In this document: positions 23,370 to 32,668 of the stretch, piece by piece | Layout: each line of letters begins with the position of its first letter | How positions within the stretch are numbered: the first letter of the stretch is position 1 | DNA from: Benthortus sp964440495 | Lineage (GTDB): Archaea > Thermoproteota > Nitrososphaeria_A > Caldarchaeales > Wolframiiraptoraceae | Length of the DNA: 50,908 bases | Assembly: GCA_964440495.1 (NCBI GenBank) | Contig: CAYTSD010000006.1 | Location: 1 to 50,908, forward strand | Direction: 5' to 3' | Made by a program: the position numbers and the translations under genes | The notes under the pieces: model-generated | What the model saw: only the letters and a program-made list of their open reading frames with translations | What the model was told of the DNA's origin: nothing | The model's database searches: none

Positions 23370-25898
23370 TTATCCTTGAGTTAAAGGTTTCTCGCTGTCT
23401 GGCTGTAGAAAGTATTCAAGGCTTTTTACACCTATTATTGAGTCGAAGTCTATGTCTAATGCGTCTAGGACTTGGCCGAAGGTTGAGAGGAGATACTCTA
23501 TGTATTTGTCTACATCGACATGCTCCTTTCTAGCGAACTCAAGCGGCTCAACACCGTCCCTATCCCTCGTCCTGACATAGGCTATAATGTCTCCAGCTGC
23601 AACCTGGACTCCTTTCCGTATGAGTTTCTTAGCGGCCTTAACGTGGGGAGGAGTCGTCTTAACGTATCTATCAACGCTTCTCGAGAGCATAACCTTGAAG
23701 GATAAGTCCTCCAACGAGTATTCACCCCTCTTCAGCTTATAGTACCAGTTCTTCACTATCTCAGCTACCTTCTTCTTCGCTTCCTCGAAGCTCTGTTCGT
23801 CATGAACTTTCTGAAGCTCCATAAGCATCTCGTCGAATGCTTCTTTGATGAATTTCGGTATGTGTCTCTTCTTCCCAGTTAGACCCTTGACGTCAACGAT
23901 TCCCTTATCGGTTACACCGAGATAATTCTTCTTCCTAGTTGAGAAGACTATGTATCGGTAACGCTTGTCCAGCTCTAGGTCCAGTCTAAGCTCCTTCTTA
24001 GCCCATTTGACGACCTCTTCTATGAGTTCAGGCTTATCCGTCTTCAGGAAGACGCTGTCCGTGTCTCCATATATCACGGTTATCCCGAGAGACCTAACCT
24101 TCTCTATAGTTTTCTTGAAGGCGTAGCGGGCTATCGCAGCCGTGCTCTCCGCGACTGGTGGACAGTAGAGCGGGAAGCCCTCGAATCCGAAGACTCCGTA
24201 AGCCGCGTTGAGAAAAACCTTCAAAGCCCTCTGAACAACACCATACCATCTTCTCTGCCTCTCTGGGAGTGTTGGGTCGCTACTCCTAGGCTTAAACCAT
24301 CTAACCCTTATGTCTCTAAGGCATCCAATCAACTCGCTCTGGATTCCACGCCTCTTCCTACATATCCAGTGATCGGTTTCGGGGACGAGGTTATCTCTAC
24401 ACTCCGGATGAGGGCATCTAACGGTCTCGTAGCTTAGATTCCATTCCTTGAGGACTGAAGGGTAGAGGGAGGAGAAGTCTAAGACGATTACGTTGAAATG
24501 CGCTCCTGGGAGGGGTTCAACAACTATTGCACCTCTATACTTCTTCCCCTCTATCACTGCCTTGGTCGAGACCATGCCTTTCTCAGCTATCAGCTCATCG
24601 GGTCTGGGAATAAGGCACCCTCTCCTCCTATGCTCATAATATAGGAGATTCTTTATCCACCCTGAGACACCGTGTCGGCAGATATCCTCGATGGGAAGCC
24701 TACTTATCCTACAGAGAACGAAGAGAAGTTTCAACAAGAGTTCGTCGTCGAATGTTACAAGCTCATGGACTAGGAGGGCGTCTTGGAAACTGTAGACTGC
24801 CAACTCTTTCGATGTGAGCTCGCTGACAGGCTTCTCTATCGCCACCTTCCCTTTACCTAGAATGGCTTGGGCAATCGCCTCTAACGTATGTTCACGGTAT
24901 CTATTATCGAATGCGTATATCTGTATGCTCTTATTGTTGAACAGCCTATAAAGGTCTATATGTATTCCGTGTCTAAGTGACGCTCCCTCCCTTCCAAGGG
25001 TTATCGGAATACGCTCTTTCGGAATCTTCAGACGCTCCCCCCGGTGCCTTAGATAAGGCATGTCAAAGTCGTCTCCATTAAATGTTACAACAATAGGATA
25101 ATCCTCGATTATCTTGAATACGTCTCTTAAGAGCTCTACTTCGTCCTCATAGATTTTTATCTGGAAGCTATCCTCTGGTTTGAAGTCTGTAAAGTTCGGG
25201 GTCTTGAGAAGATATACTTCTCTTCGTCCATCGCTTCCAACCATCGACACCGCTATAACTCTATCCTTAGCCTTATCAGGCGACGGAACCCTTGTTGGAA
25301 CAGGGGAGGATACCTCGATGTCAAGTGAGAGATATTTTAGGGGAGGCTGCTCGGCTTCAAGTAGCGCAACCCACTCTCCTAAAAGCTTCTTATCCTCCTC
25401 TGAAAAATCTGAGAAAACAGTGTCCAGTATCTTCTTAACCTCCCATTCATTCGGCCTTATTTCCCTCAATTCTCCGCCGACGGTCTCGTAGGGCATGCAG
25501 GGGGTAAGTCTTCTATCGTAGAGGTAGCAGAGATGGTAGGGTATGTCGGCCTCCCATGCCTTAACGTGCTCCCTGATAGAGTGTGCTCCACCTCCTATTG
25601 CGAGGGGGTCGCTTGCAAGAATCTTTGTAAGCTCAACCTCTCTATCCCTCAGTAGGTCATATTTCTTCTCCTTCACGACCTCTACGACTCCGGGAAGCTT
25701 CATGGACTTAATCTGCTCGGGAGACTCCTTGACGTAGCAGTAGGGTCGGTGCCCTGTCTCGTCGTAGAGGAGCTTAACTTTCTGTGTCTCAGGGTCTAGG
25801 AGCTTGAGGTAAGCCTTCCCAGCCTTCCCATCGTAGGAGCATCCTAGGAGAAAGTATGTCTCCCGCCTCAGATGCTCATCGAGACTCGTCTGCCCCAT
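23370..25898 (-). CDS. replicative family B DNA polymerase (PolB1-like)
   Basis: An 842-aa (from ATG 25898) proofreading DNA polymerase. Exonuclease motifs are intact: ExoI SLDIEV (Asp193, Glu195), ExoII FNGDDFD (Asp279) and ExoIII YSFQDA (Asp373). Polymerase motifs: A VLDFSSLYPSVL (Asp474), B RALKVFLNAAYG, C YGDTDSVF (Asp612, Asp614). A Cys/His insert follows motif A (CPHPEC...HWIC), as seen in thaumarchaeal-type PolB. A near-PIP sequence KSLEYFL lies 11 residues from the C terminus. GTG 25907 is in frame, but a TATA box at 25924-25934 puts transcription start near 25903, so the ATG at 25898 is preferred. Confidence 0.93.
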   Translation of the reverse strand: MGQTSLDEHLRRETYFLLGCSYDGKAGKAYLKLLDPETQKVKLLYDETGHRPYCYVKESPEQIKSMKLPGVVEVVKEKKYDLLRDREVELTKILASDPLAIGGGAHSIREHVKAWEADIPYHLCYLYDRRLTPCMPYETVGGELREIRPNEWEVKKILDTVFSDFSEEDKKLLGEWVALLEAEQPPLKYLSLDIEVSSPVPTRVPSPDKAKDRVIAVSMVGSDGRREVYLLKTPNFTDFKPEDSFQIKIYEDEVELLRDVFKIIEDYPIVVTFNGDDFDMPYLRHRGERLKIPKERIPITLGREGASLRHGIHIDLYRLFNNKSIQIYAFDNRYREHTLEAIAQAILGKGKVAIEKPVSELTSKELAVYSFQDALLVHELVTFDDELLLKLLFVLCRISRLPIEDICRHGVSGWIKNLLYYEHRRRGCLIPRPDELIAEKGMVSTKAVIEGKKYRGAIVVEPLPGAHFNVIVLDFSSLYPSVLKEWNLSYETVRCPHPECRDNLVPETDHWICRKRRGIQSELIGCLRDIRVRWFKPRSSDPTLPERQRRWYGVVQRALKVFLNAAYGVFGFEGFPLYCPPVAESTAAIARYAFKKTIEKVRSLGITVIYGDTDSVFLKTDKPELIEEVVKWAKKELRLDLELDKRYRYIVFSTRKKNYLGVTDKGIVDVKGLTGKKRHIPKFIKEAFDEMLMELQKVHDEQSFEEAKKKVAEIVKNWYYKLKRGEYSLEDLSFKVMLSRSVDRYVKTTPPHVKAAKKLIRKGVQVAAGDIIAYVRTRDRDGVEPLEFARKEHVDVDKYIEYLLSTFGQVLDALDIDFDSIIGVKSLEYFLQPDSEKPLTQG

Positions 25899-25923
25899 CC
25901 CATACACTATTCACACAGCCTAA

Positions 25924-25934
25924 GATATAAAAGA
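25924..25934. promoter_or_regulatory. shared TATA box for polB1 and the metzincin gene
   Basis: GATATAAAAGA lies midway in the 77 bases between the two divergent start codons. It predicts transcription starts near 25903 (minus) and 25955 (plus), which decides the start of both genes. Confidence 0.55.
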
Positions 25935-25975
25935 ATAAAAGGGCTCGAATGCTTAAAGCCGAGGGGAACAACGGG

Positions 25976-28171
25976 TTGAAAAAGCCTTTAACGCTGTTTT
26001 TAATACTTCTCTTAGCGATCTCTTCATCCGCCTGCAGCCTTCCATCGACAGGAGCCGAGGATAACGGTCTATCGAGCCAGTGGAAGCCCGAGGAGATTCT
26101 CGTAGACGCTCCCCTGAATCTCAATGTGGTCTTCCTAGGAGGGGGGATAAGCCCAGACGAAGAAGAGCTGGAGAACAGGGTTAGAAGCATGCTTCCATGG
26201 TACGCCCCCTACGTCGCCTCTGAGGAAAAATTCCTCGGAGTAAACTTCACCGAAATAAACCTAAACCTAATAACTGCGCCCCATGAAATGGTCGAGGAAT
26301 ATGCAGAGTTTATAGAGGAGAACAAGCTAATCTTCCAAGAATCCTCATCACCGGTCAAGGCTGTGCAAAGCTACTTCGAGCAACTCGGCACGCATATAAA
26401 CAGTGACAAAATCTATTGGGTTGACGCGTGGAAGGTTGAGGAATGGCTTAATGAAAAGGGTCAAGAATACCTTGGAATAAGCCCAAACAACTATACAATA
26501 TACTTCATAATCAGTGCAACAGAGGTTGAAGCAGTTGTAGAGTACTATGTTGATACGGTTGCTCCTGAAACGGGTGTGGAGATGGCTTCTATAGGGATGT
26601 CAGCCTTCGGAGGACTCCACAGACTATACTTCATAGACCTAACATCAATCCCGCTTGGAAAAGATAAATGCGAAGGCGCAAGCGGATGCAAGTCCGCTAC
26701 ACCCTACTATTATCCAACCCTCTGGCAGGAAGAGACCCTAGAGCATGACAACTTCTACAATCTTCTATCAACCTACATAACCGAGACGGTAATCTACATC
26801 TTCTTTAGGGGATATCTATGGAGCCCGAGATACGAGATAAATCTCTACGAGTATCTGTTAGTTATAGATGCGACAAGTCATGACGAGGCATCCTCCATCC
26901 TAGAGAACTTCTCCTACGACATCTTCTCAGACGCAATAAACACTCTCATACCCTACACCTACAGCATAATAGAATACGACCTCATAGATATCGACGACTA
27001 CCCCGACCTTAAGAACATCCTATTCTCAACCCTAAAGAAAGCCGATGACTATGTCATAGTAGACTGTAGTGTTGTTCCAGAAACTGTGTTGAATCTAGAT
27101 CTTATTAAGCGGCCTAAAGGTGTTCGAACAATCGTCGCAGTCCTATTCGTTTTCGATGAGGAGGCATATGTCTGCGGTAAAGATGTTGTTGGGAGAGCGT
27201 TCAGTAAGGGAGCGATCTCGGCTCTAAGCGCATTCACCTTAAAGTATGAGGGGCCGTCACTCACACTTTACCATGAGGCTGGACATGTTTTAGGCCTAAG
27301 GCATCCACATGACGCAGACCCGATTCCATGGGGTAAAGATCTTTTGAACTGGCTTTATGATTGGTCGGCAACCCCTATGACCTATAACTCAGCCATAGCT
27401 CTCAAGACGCAGGCCGAGGGATACTATTTCGCACAAATGGACCTAGACAGCATGGATGTGGGCGTCAACATATACCTCCTCAACAAAACACGAAGCACAG
27501 TCTACAACGCCCTAAAAATACTTGAGGAGAACGGGTTGACAAGCCGAGACCTACCTAACGGGCTTCTCTCCCTCCTCGAAGAAATCAAGGAAGACCTAGA
27601 CAAAGGCGTGGAAGAATTCAGAAAATACAACTTCTTTAACTGGTCCCAATTCTATGGACTGAAAGTCCAAAAAGCATCGGCATTCGATTACTTCCTCTCA
27701 TCCTATGATAAAGCAGTTACATTCAGTGAAATGGTTGAGAAGCTTCTCGAATATCTTATCGAGACGAAGGAGATCAAGATGAAGCTCGAAGACCTTCAGG
27801 CACTAAAGGACGAGAACGCTAAGCTAAGGCAAGAAATTGAAAGAATCAAAGAAAGCTATAACAATCTTCAAGAAGAAAATAGGAATTTACAGCAAGAATT
27901 GGAGGCAACTAAGTCAAAGTATCAGAAACTTGAGAAAGATTACCAGAGTTTGAAGACAAGCTATAATCAGCTCAACCAGGAAAAGAATGTTCTCGCAGAA
28001 GAGGTTGATGCGTTGAAGAGAAAGATTGAGGATGTTTCCGCGATGAGCAGCCTGCTGATGCTTTTAACGATTATCTTGATAGCGATCGTGATAGTGCTTA
28101 TAGTGTTGCTTATTCTCTCAAGGAGGAGAGTGCCGCCGCCACCCCAACCTCCAATAGTTGCACAGCTCTAA
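25976..28171 (+). CDS. membrane-anchored metzincin-type metalloprotease on a coiled-coil stalk
   Basis: A 731-aa secreted protein. Starting at TTG 25976 gives a textbook signal peptide (MKKPLTLFLILLLAISSSA); GAGGGG lies nine bases upstream. The upstream ATG 25949 would precede the predicted transcription start. The large outer domain contains the full metzincin zinc site HEAGHVLGLRH (433-443) and a Met-turn ATPMTYN (Met468). A long coiled coil follows (about 605-695, heptads rich in Leu, Glu, Lys), then one transmembrane helix (about 698-718), a basic stop and a Pro-rich tail. It should sit outside the cell, anchored at the C terminus and lifted above the membrane. No known family recognised outside the zinc site. 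Confidence 0.85.
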   Translation: MKKPLTLFLILLLAISSSACSLPSTGAEDNGLSSQWKPEEILVDAPLNLNVVFLGGGISPDEEELENRVRSMLPWYAPYVASEEKFLGVNFTEINLNLITAPHEMVEEYAEFIEENKLIFQESSSPVKAVQSYFEQLGTHINSDKIYWVDAWKVEEWLNEKGQEYLGISPNNYTIYFIISATEVEAVVEYYVDTVAPETGVEMASIGMSAFGGLHRLYFIDLTSIPLGKDKCEGASGCKSATPYYYPTLWQEETLEHDNFYNLLSTYITETVIYIFFRGYLWSPRYEINLYEYLLVIDATSHDEASSILENFSYDIFSDAINTLIPYTYSIIEYDLIDIDDYPDLKNILFSTLKKADDYVIVDCSVVPETVLNLDLIKRPKGVRTIVAVLFVFDEEAYVCGKDVVGRAFSKGAISALSAFTLKYEGPSLTLYHEAGHVLGLRHPHDADPIPWGKDLLNWLYDWSATPMTYNSAIALKTQAEGYYFAQMDLDSMDVGVNIYLLNKTRSTVYNALKILEENGLTSRDLPNGLLSLLEEIKEDLDKGVEEFRKYNFFNWSQFYGLKVQKASAFDYFLSSYDKAVTFSEMVEKLLEYLIETKEIKMKLEDLQALKDENAKLRQEIERIKESYNNLQEENRNLQQELEATKSKYQKLEKDYQSLKTSYNQLNQEKNVLAEEVDALKRKIEDVSAMSSLLMLLTIILIAIVIVLIVLLILSRRRVPPPPQPPIVAQL

Positions 28172-28183
28172 GGGTGGCTGGCC

Positions 28184-29497
28184 TTGACCATGGAAGATTA
28201 TTCGGCTGAAGCCTTTAAGCTCTCTGTAGAAGCCTTGAAGAGACATTTCGCCGAGAAGATGTCGCTGAAGTCAAGTCTATACGCTGCCGCTAAGAGTGAG
28301 AGAGTGAAGACCCATGCTCTAAGACTCGCGAGAAGAATCCTCCATCTCTACGCCATCAAGAGACTTCACGTGAAGAAGATTCTAAGAGAATTTCTCGGAG
28401 AAATAAATCTCAGAGAAGAAGAACAGTTGCTGCTTGAATTAATACTGCTAGCTGCGATTGAGAAGATTAATCTCGGAGACTTGGAAGAATTTGCGAGAAG
28501 ACTTCGCGCAAAGATGGGTGAAGACAGGGTAAAGGGAGTTGAACCGTATCTTGGAGTATTAAGAGGCTTTCAGATGCTAGAGGTTAGAGGAATAGATGAA
28601 TCCTATCCAAGATGGTTTACACGTTATGTCTCCAGATTGCTGGGGAAACATGAGGCTATGAGGCTTCTAAGATTCCAGGACCATGAGAAGCCTCCCCTAT
28701 ACCTCTCCCTAAACACGTTAGCCCTACCCCCCGAAAAAATACTACATTATCTCGAGGAACGTGGGTTAAGTCTGGTTAGAGATTATAGAATTAGGGAAGT
28801 CTTTATACTCGAAGAAGTTGAGAACATTAAAGAACTTAACGATGCAGCCAAAGCAGGACTAATCTCAGTACATGACATCTCGAGCTATTACGCCGCATTG
28901 GCCTTAGATGTTAAGCCAGGTGACAAGGTTTTAGATGTTTGCGCAGCTCCTGGAGTGAAGACATGGATACTTGCGAAGCTCATGAAGAATCGTGGGAGAA
29001 TTGTCTCCGTTGATTCATCGGTTCAGAGACTCAGAAGCCACTTAAGGAGGATGAGGCAGATGAAGGTTGGAATCGCTGAGAACATTATAGCAGATGCTAC
29101 ACACACTCTTCCCCTGAGAAAAGATTTTGACAGGGTTCTAGTGGACCCACCATGTAGTTCGACTGGGCTTCTATGGCGGGAGCCAAGCTATAGGTGGAGG
29201 ATTAAGCCTAGGCACATTAAGATGTTCGCTAGACTACAGTCTAAGATTCTGGAAAATGCGTCCCAACACGTCAAGGTGGATGGATATCTATTGTACTCAA
29301 CGTGCAGCATAGCCTTGGAGGAGAACGAGTTTGTTGTGGAGGATTTCTTGAAGAGGAATCCAGAGTTTACCCTTGTTGAGATTACTCCTGCTTTGGGAAG
29401 TGATGGAATGCGTGGACTGAGAGAGTGTAGAAGACTTTACCCTCACAGGGATAAATGTAATGGATTCTTCCTAGCTAAGTTTTTGAGGAGATGGTAG
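28184..29497 (+). CDS. RsmB/NSUN-family RNA cytosine-C5 methyltransferase with N-terminal helical domain
   Basis: A 437-aa SAM-dependent RNA m5C methyltransferase. An N-terminal all-helical domain (about 1-150) resembles the NusB-like domain of bacterial RsmB. The catalytic part has motif I VLDVCAAPGVKTWIL (about 247-261), motif IV VDPPCSSTG (catalytic-type Cys) and motif VI YSTCSIALEENE (nucleophile Cys). The target could be tRNA or rRNA. TTG 28184 is six bases after GGGTGG; ATG 28190 is the alternative. It starts 12 nt after the metzincin gene. It overlaps the convergent agmatinase-like gene by 23 nt. Confidence 0.88.
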   Translation: MTMEDYSAEAFKLSVEALKRHFAEKMSLKSSLYAAAKSERVKTHALRLARRILHLYAIKRLHVKKILREFLGEINLREEEQLLLELILLAAIEKINLGDLEEFARRLRAKMGEDRVKGVEPYLGVLRGFQMLEVRGIDESYPRWFTRYVSRLLGKHEAMRLLRFQDHEKPPLYLSLNTLALPPEKILHYLEERGLSLVRDYRIREVFILEEVENIKELNDAAKAGLISVHDISSYYAALALDVKPGDKVLDVCAAPGVKTWILAKLMKNRGRIVSVDSSVQRLRSHLRRMRQMKVGIAENIIADATHTLPLRKDFDRVLVDPPCSSTGLLWREPSYRWRIKPRHIKMFARLQSKILENASQHVKVDGYLLYSTCSIALEENEFVVEDFLKRNPEFTLVEITPALGSDGMRGLRECRRLYPHRDKCNGFFLAKFLRRW

Positions 29498-30353
29498 CTG
29501 CTGAGAGAACTTCAAGGATTGCTTTGGCCGCGTAGAGTGCTGATTGACCATTATCATAGAGTGGATTAACCTCCGTCACGTCGAAGCCTGTTATTCTGCC
29601 CTTACATGCTCTTCTCAGAAGTTCGTAGAGTTTAGTTGGGGAGATTCCGCATGGCTCAGGATAGGTTGTGCCCGGAGCATAGGCGGGGTCGAGGACATCT
29701 ATGTCTAGGCTTAGATAGATGTTGGAGTTTCTGGAGACAAATTCCTCAACCTCGTCGGCGACTAGGCTGAAACGAGACTCAACATCCTCGCTTAGATAGT
29801 AGGTTACTCCATTCTCCTCTGCGTAGGCTCGCTCCTCAGCGCTAAACCCCCTAACCCCGACTACCATTATGCTGAGCCTCTTCTTCTCCATAAGCCTCCT
29901 AAGCCATGTAGCAGAATTCACCCTAGTGTCGAGATACTCGTCCCGCATATCGAAGTGGGCGTCGAAAATCATCAACCCGCATCCTTCTCGACACGCGGCA
30001 GAAGCGGATGCAAGCGTCATGGTGTGCTCTCCACCAATCCCCAGAGGAATCTTTCCATCACCTACAATCTCGCGGACAACCCTCCAAACCCTCTTCAACG
30101 CCATTCGCAGACTGTTGGTTGGAGGAAGATCTCCCAGATCAGCCAAGTCAAGCACAGATTCTCCATAGGGATTCTCTATTCTCTCAGAAGACTCCCTGAT
30201 GGCCTGAGGCCCGAATCTGCTTCCAGGTCTGAATCCTGAAGTCAAGTCTATTGGGAAACCATAGGCAGCGAAGGAGGTTTTCTCATAATCTCTATGGGAA
30301 GAGAAGAGAGCGGGTCTTCTCCAAAGATAAAAGTCCAGCCATCGACCCCTCAT
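29475..30353 (-). CDS. agmatinase/arginase family ureohydrolase
   Basis: A 292-aa binuclear manganese ureohydrolase. Ligand motifs: GIGGEHTMTLA (about 100-110), FDAHFDMRDEYLD (about 127-139) and LSLDIDVLDPAYAPG (about 213-227), with EVNPLYD near the C terminus. It hydrolyses agmatine (to putrescine), arginine or a related guanidino compound; the motif around GTTYPEPCG departs from the usual PGTGTPEPGG, so the substrate is not certain. ATG 30353 sits about 26-30 nt from a shared TATA region, hence a short leader. Divergent from the GT-C-like gene. Confidence 0.87.
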   Translation of the reverse strand: MRGRWLDFYLWRRPALFSSHRDYEKTSFAAYGFPIDLTSGFRPGSRFGPQAIRESSERIENPYGESVLDLADLGDLPPTNSLRMALKRVWRVVREIVGDGKIPLGIGGEHTMTLASASAACREGCGLMIFDAHFDMRDEYLDTRVNSATWLRRLMEKKRLSIMVVGVRGFSAEERAYAEENGVTYYLSEDVESRFSLVADEVEEFVSRNSNIYLSLDIDVLDPAYAPGTTYPEPCGISPTKLYELLRRACKGRITGFDVTEVNPLYDNGQSALYAAKAILEVLSAATISSKT

Positions 30354-30370
30354 GCCCAGACTTTATGCAA

Positions 30371-30388
30371 GATATAATTATATTAAGT
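30371..30388. promoter_or_regulatory. shared TATA region between divergent genes
   Basis: GATATAATTATATTAAG is nearly palindromic. It gives a transcription start about 26 nt away in both directions, just before the ATG codons at 30353 (minus) and 30410 (plus). Confidence 0.55.
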
Positions 30389-30409
30389 TGAGTATTCAAT
30401 CTTCATGCC

Positions 30410-32668
30410 ATGAGGCGGGAGCTTAAGCTAGCTATATTGGTTGCCGCTGTCTCCCGCCTTGCCTTTTCACCCTTCTTCGGCCATCCATGGGATATGTATG
30501 TTTGGTTAAAGTCGGGTGAGATTGCTTTAAGGCAGGTTAACATCTATCTTGTGGAGAATCCAGTTGACTATCCATGGGGTTTCTACGCCTATCCACCGAC
30601 ATGGCTTTACTGGCTTATGGCTGCCTCAGCTTTAGGAGGATTAATTGGGAGCCTAAACATCCAAGTCTTCTTAATCAAGCTGCCGATAATAGTCTCGGAC
30701 ATAGCTGTAGGAGTCCTCGTCTATAGGATTGCCCTAAAACTAGGGCTGGGAGAGAAAAAGGCAACTATAGCAACATTGATCTGGCTCTTCAACCCGATCT
30801 CATTCTTCATGTCAGCAATCTGGGGAATGTTTGACTCAATAGCGGTACTCTTCATGCTCCTAGCATTAGACAGCATCCTAGATGAAAGATATTTTAGAGC
30901 TGGGATGTTCATAGGAGTCGGAACAGCCGTCAAGATTCTCCCAGCACTCCTGATACCTCCTACAATAGTTTATCTAGTTAGGTCTAGGCGAATAAGCCTC
31001 GGAAAAGCGTTAAAAACGATTCTTACACCAGCCACGTTAGTCTTCCTCGCATTCTCAGCACCCTTCCTAACCACACCTCTAGAATACTTTAAACACATTT
31101 TCCAGCATACGAAAAGTGTTGGAAGCTTTACCTACTGGTCTGCTCTCTCAAACTTCATCAACATCTCAAACTTCTGGTTCATCTCAATAATAGTTTTTGC
31201 AGCGTTTCTAGTGGCTGCATATAGAGATAGAAGAGATGATGGATGGCAGGAATATGTGAGGATGTCAGCTGCGACAGTCGCAGCATTTCTCGCAACCTCA
31301 CCTAAAGTAAACATACAGTATCTTCTAACAATCATACCTTTGTTAATAATATTTTCAGAGTTCTGGACATCGAGACAGCTCTCACTGAACTTCTTGATAT
31401 TAATGGCTACGAGCGCTGTGTGGTTCGCCTCCTCGGCAAGCATCTTTTCAGGCTACAATCTTAATTATCTTGGAAAATTATTCATTCCACAGACCTATGA
31501 GTTTGGAATTACTGGCGTTGTAATGGTTGCTTCTGCAGTCTTCGCAGGAATGAGGCTTGTAACACTCGCATTAAACTTTGTTGGCTTGAAGAGATTCGAT
31601 GTAAGGGTTTTAAGCAAATGGAATGTATTAGCAATTCTATTAATATTCTCCCTCATGGTTTCTTTGTTTCCGACACCGGTAGGTATATCGTTTCCAAGAA
31701 CCCCCATAAGGATAGCGGTTCCAGAGAGCGTTGACTCGGGATTCATACCTGGAAGCAGCATCAGCGTCGACTACTATCTAAAGCAGTTCGATGTCAATTA
31801 TGTCGTTATATCCTTCTCACCGGACTTCATAAACACCTATAGCGGATTTAGATTTGGAGAGGACGTCACGAAGTATCTAAGGTTTAAGACGAGGTCGAAC
31901 TCATGGACGCATGGAGACATCGTCTGGCTCATCAAGGAACTTCATGAAAGAAAGGTTAAGGTTCTGCTCGGAGTGTATCTGAACGCTGAGCAAGTTAAGC
32001 AGCATTACGGTATGCATGGATTTGATATAAAGTGGGTGATGAGCCATCCGCAGATTCTCGGCTCAAGAAACGTTCTCTTATTCAATTCCTCCATAACTTT
32101 AGACAACTCCAGCATAATTCCCTACTCGGATTATTTCGCTGAGAAGATTAGTAGAGTCTTAGAAGACTTTGGATTTGATGGAATCTACCTTATGTCTTGG
32201 AATGTTTGGCGCATCAAAAACCCGGACCCTGGTTATATAATTCCCCTCCTTTCGGCGCTTAGACATAGAGTCAGTAAGCCTATCTTTATTGAGAGTGCCG
32301 ATACAGCTCAAGACTTAGAGAACGTCTTACTTCTCTTAAACTACTCCGACTATGTTGTCTTGAGGACCGCTCCCTGGGTTAACACGATATACTATGCGAG
32401 GGCAAACGCCACCATGAGTGACTATGAAGAGTATGTTAGGAATCTTCTTAGAGTCCTCCCCGTCGAGAAGAGAAGGTCTATACTTTATAGTATATGTGTG
32501 CTCGACTTTGTGGATGGATGGGCTACTCCCGCTGCAGAGGTTCAGGTTGAGGCGAATAAATTCTACCGCATCGGCTTAAGGAATGGATACGCGATATACT
32601 ATGCAAGCAGGTATGTTCCCTATAAGATTACTATTTCGGAAAGCTACTTGGAGGCGAGGTTTCCTTAG
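30410..32668 (+). CDS. GT-C-like polytopic membrane protein with C-terminal extracytoplasmic domain
   Basis: A 752-aa protein in two parts. Residues 1 to about 425 hold about 11 hydrophobic helices and resemble GT-C glycosyltransferases of the PIG-M/DUF2029 kind: an early acidic loop GHPWDMYVW, YPPTWLYW, WLFNPISFFMSAIWGMFDSIAVLFM and GTAVKILPALL. Residues 430-752 form a soluble domain with alternating strands and helices (YVVISFS, VKVLLGVYLN, FGFDGIYLMSWNVW, KPIFIESA), which looks like a TIM-barrel hydrolase-type domain outside the membrane. The catalytic residues of that domain cannot be named. The gene ends 4 bases inside the convergent RecA-like gene. Sugar transfer from a lipid carrier plus glycan trimming is an inference. 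Confidence 0.7.
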   Translation: MRRELKLAILVAAVSRLAFSPFFGHPWDMYVWLKSGEIALRQVNIYLVENPVDYPWGFYAYPPTWLYWLMAASALGGLIGSLNIQVFLIKLPIIVSDIAVGVLVYRIALKLGLGEKKATIATLIWLFNPISFFMSAIWGMFDSIAVLFMLLALDSILDERYFRAGMFIGVGTAVKILPALLIPPTIVYLVRSRRISLGKALKTILTPATLVFLAFSAPFLTTPLEYFKHIFQHTKSVGSFTYWSALSNFINISNFWFISIIVFAAFLVAAYRDRRDDGWQEYVRMSAATVAAFLATSPKVNIQYLLTIIPLLIIFSEFWTSRQLSLNFLILMATSAVWFASSASIFSGYNLNYLGKLFIPQTYEFGITGVVMVASAVFAGMRLVTLALNFVGLKRFDVRVLSKWNVLAILLIFSLMVSLFPTPVGISFPRTPIRIAVPESVDSGFIPGSSISVDYYLKQFDVNYVVISFSPDFINTYSGFRFGEDVTKYLRFKTRSNSWTHGDIVWLIKELHERKVKVLLGVYLNAEQVKQHYGMHGFDIKWVMSHPQILGSRNVLLFNSSITLDNSSIIPYSDYFAEKISRVLEDFGFDGIYLMSWNVWRIKNPDPGYIIPLLSALRHRVSKPIFIESADTAQDLENVLLLLNYSDYVVLRTAPWVNTIYYARANATMSDYEEYVRNLLRVLPVEKRRSILYSICVLDFVDGWATPAAEVQVEANKFYRIGLRNGYAIYYASRYVPYKITISESYLEARFP

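Noticed and set aside
25949..25975. ATG start of the metzincin gene at 25949
   Set aside because: The TATA box at 25924-25934 predicts transcription start near 25955, and the nine extra residues spoil the signal peptide.
25876..26190. Open frame antisense to the start of the metzincin gene
   Set aside because: It would cross the shared TATA region and has low-complexity Ser-rich sequence; the plus-strand signal peptide is far more convincing.
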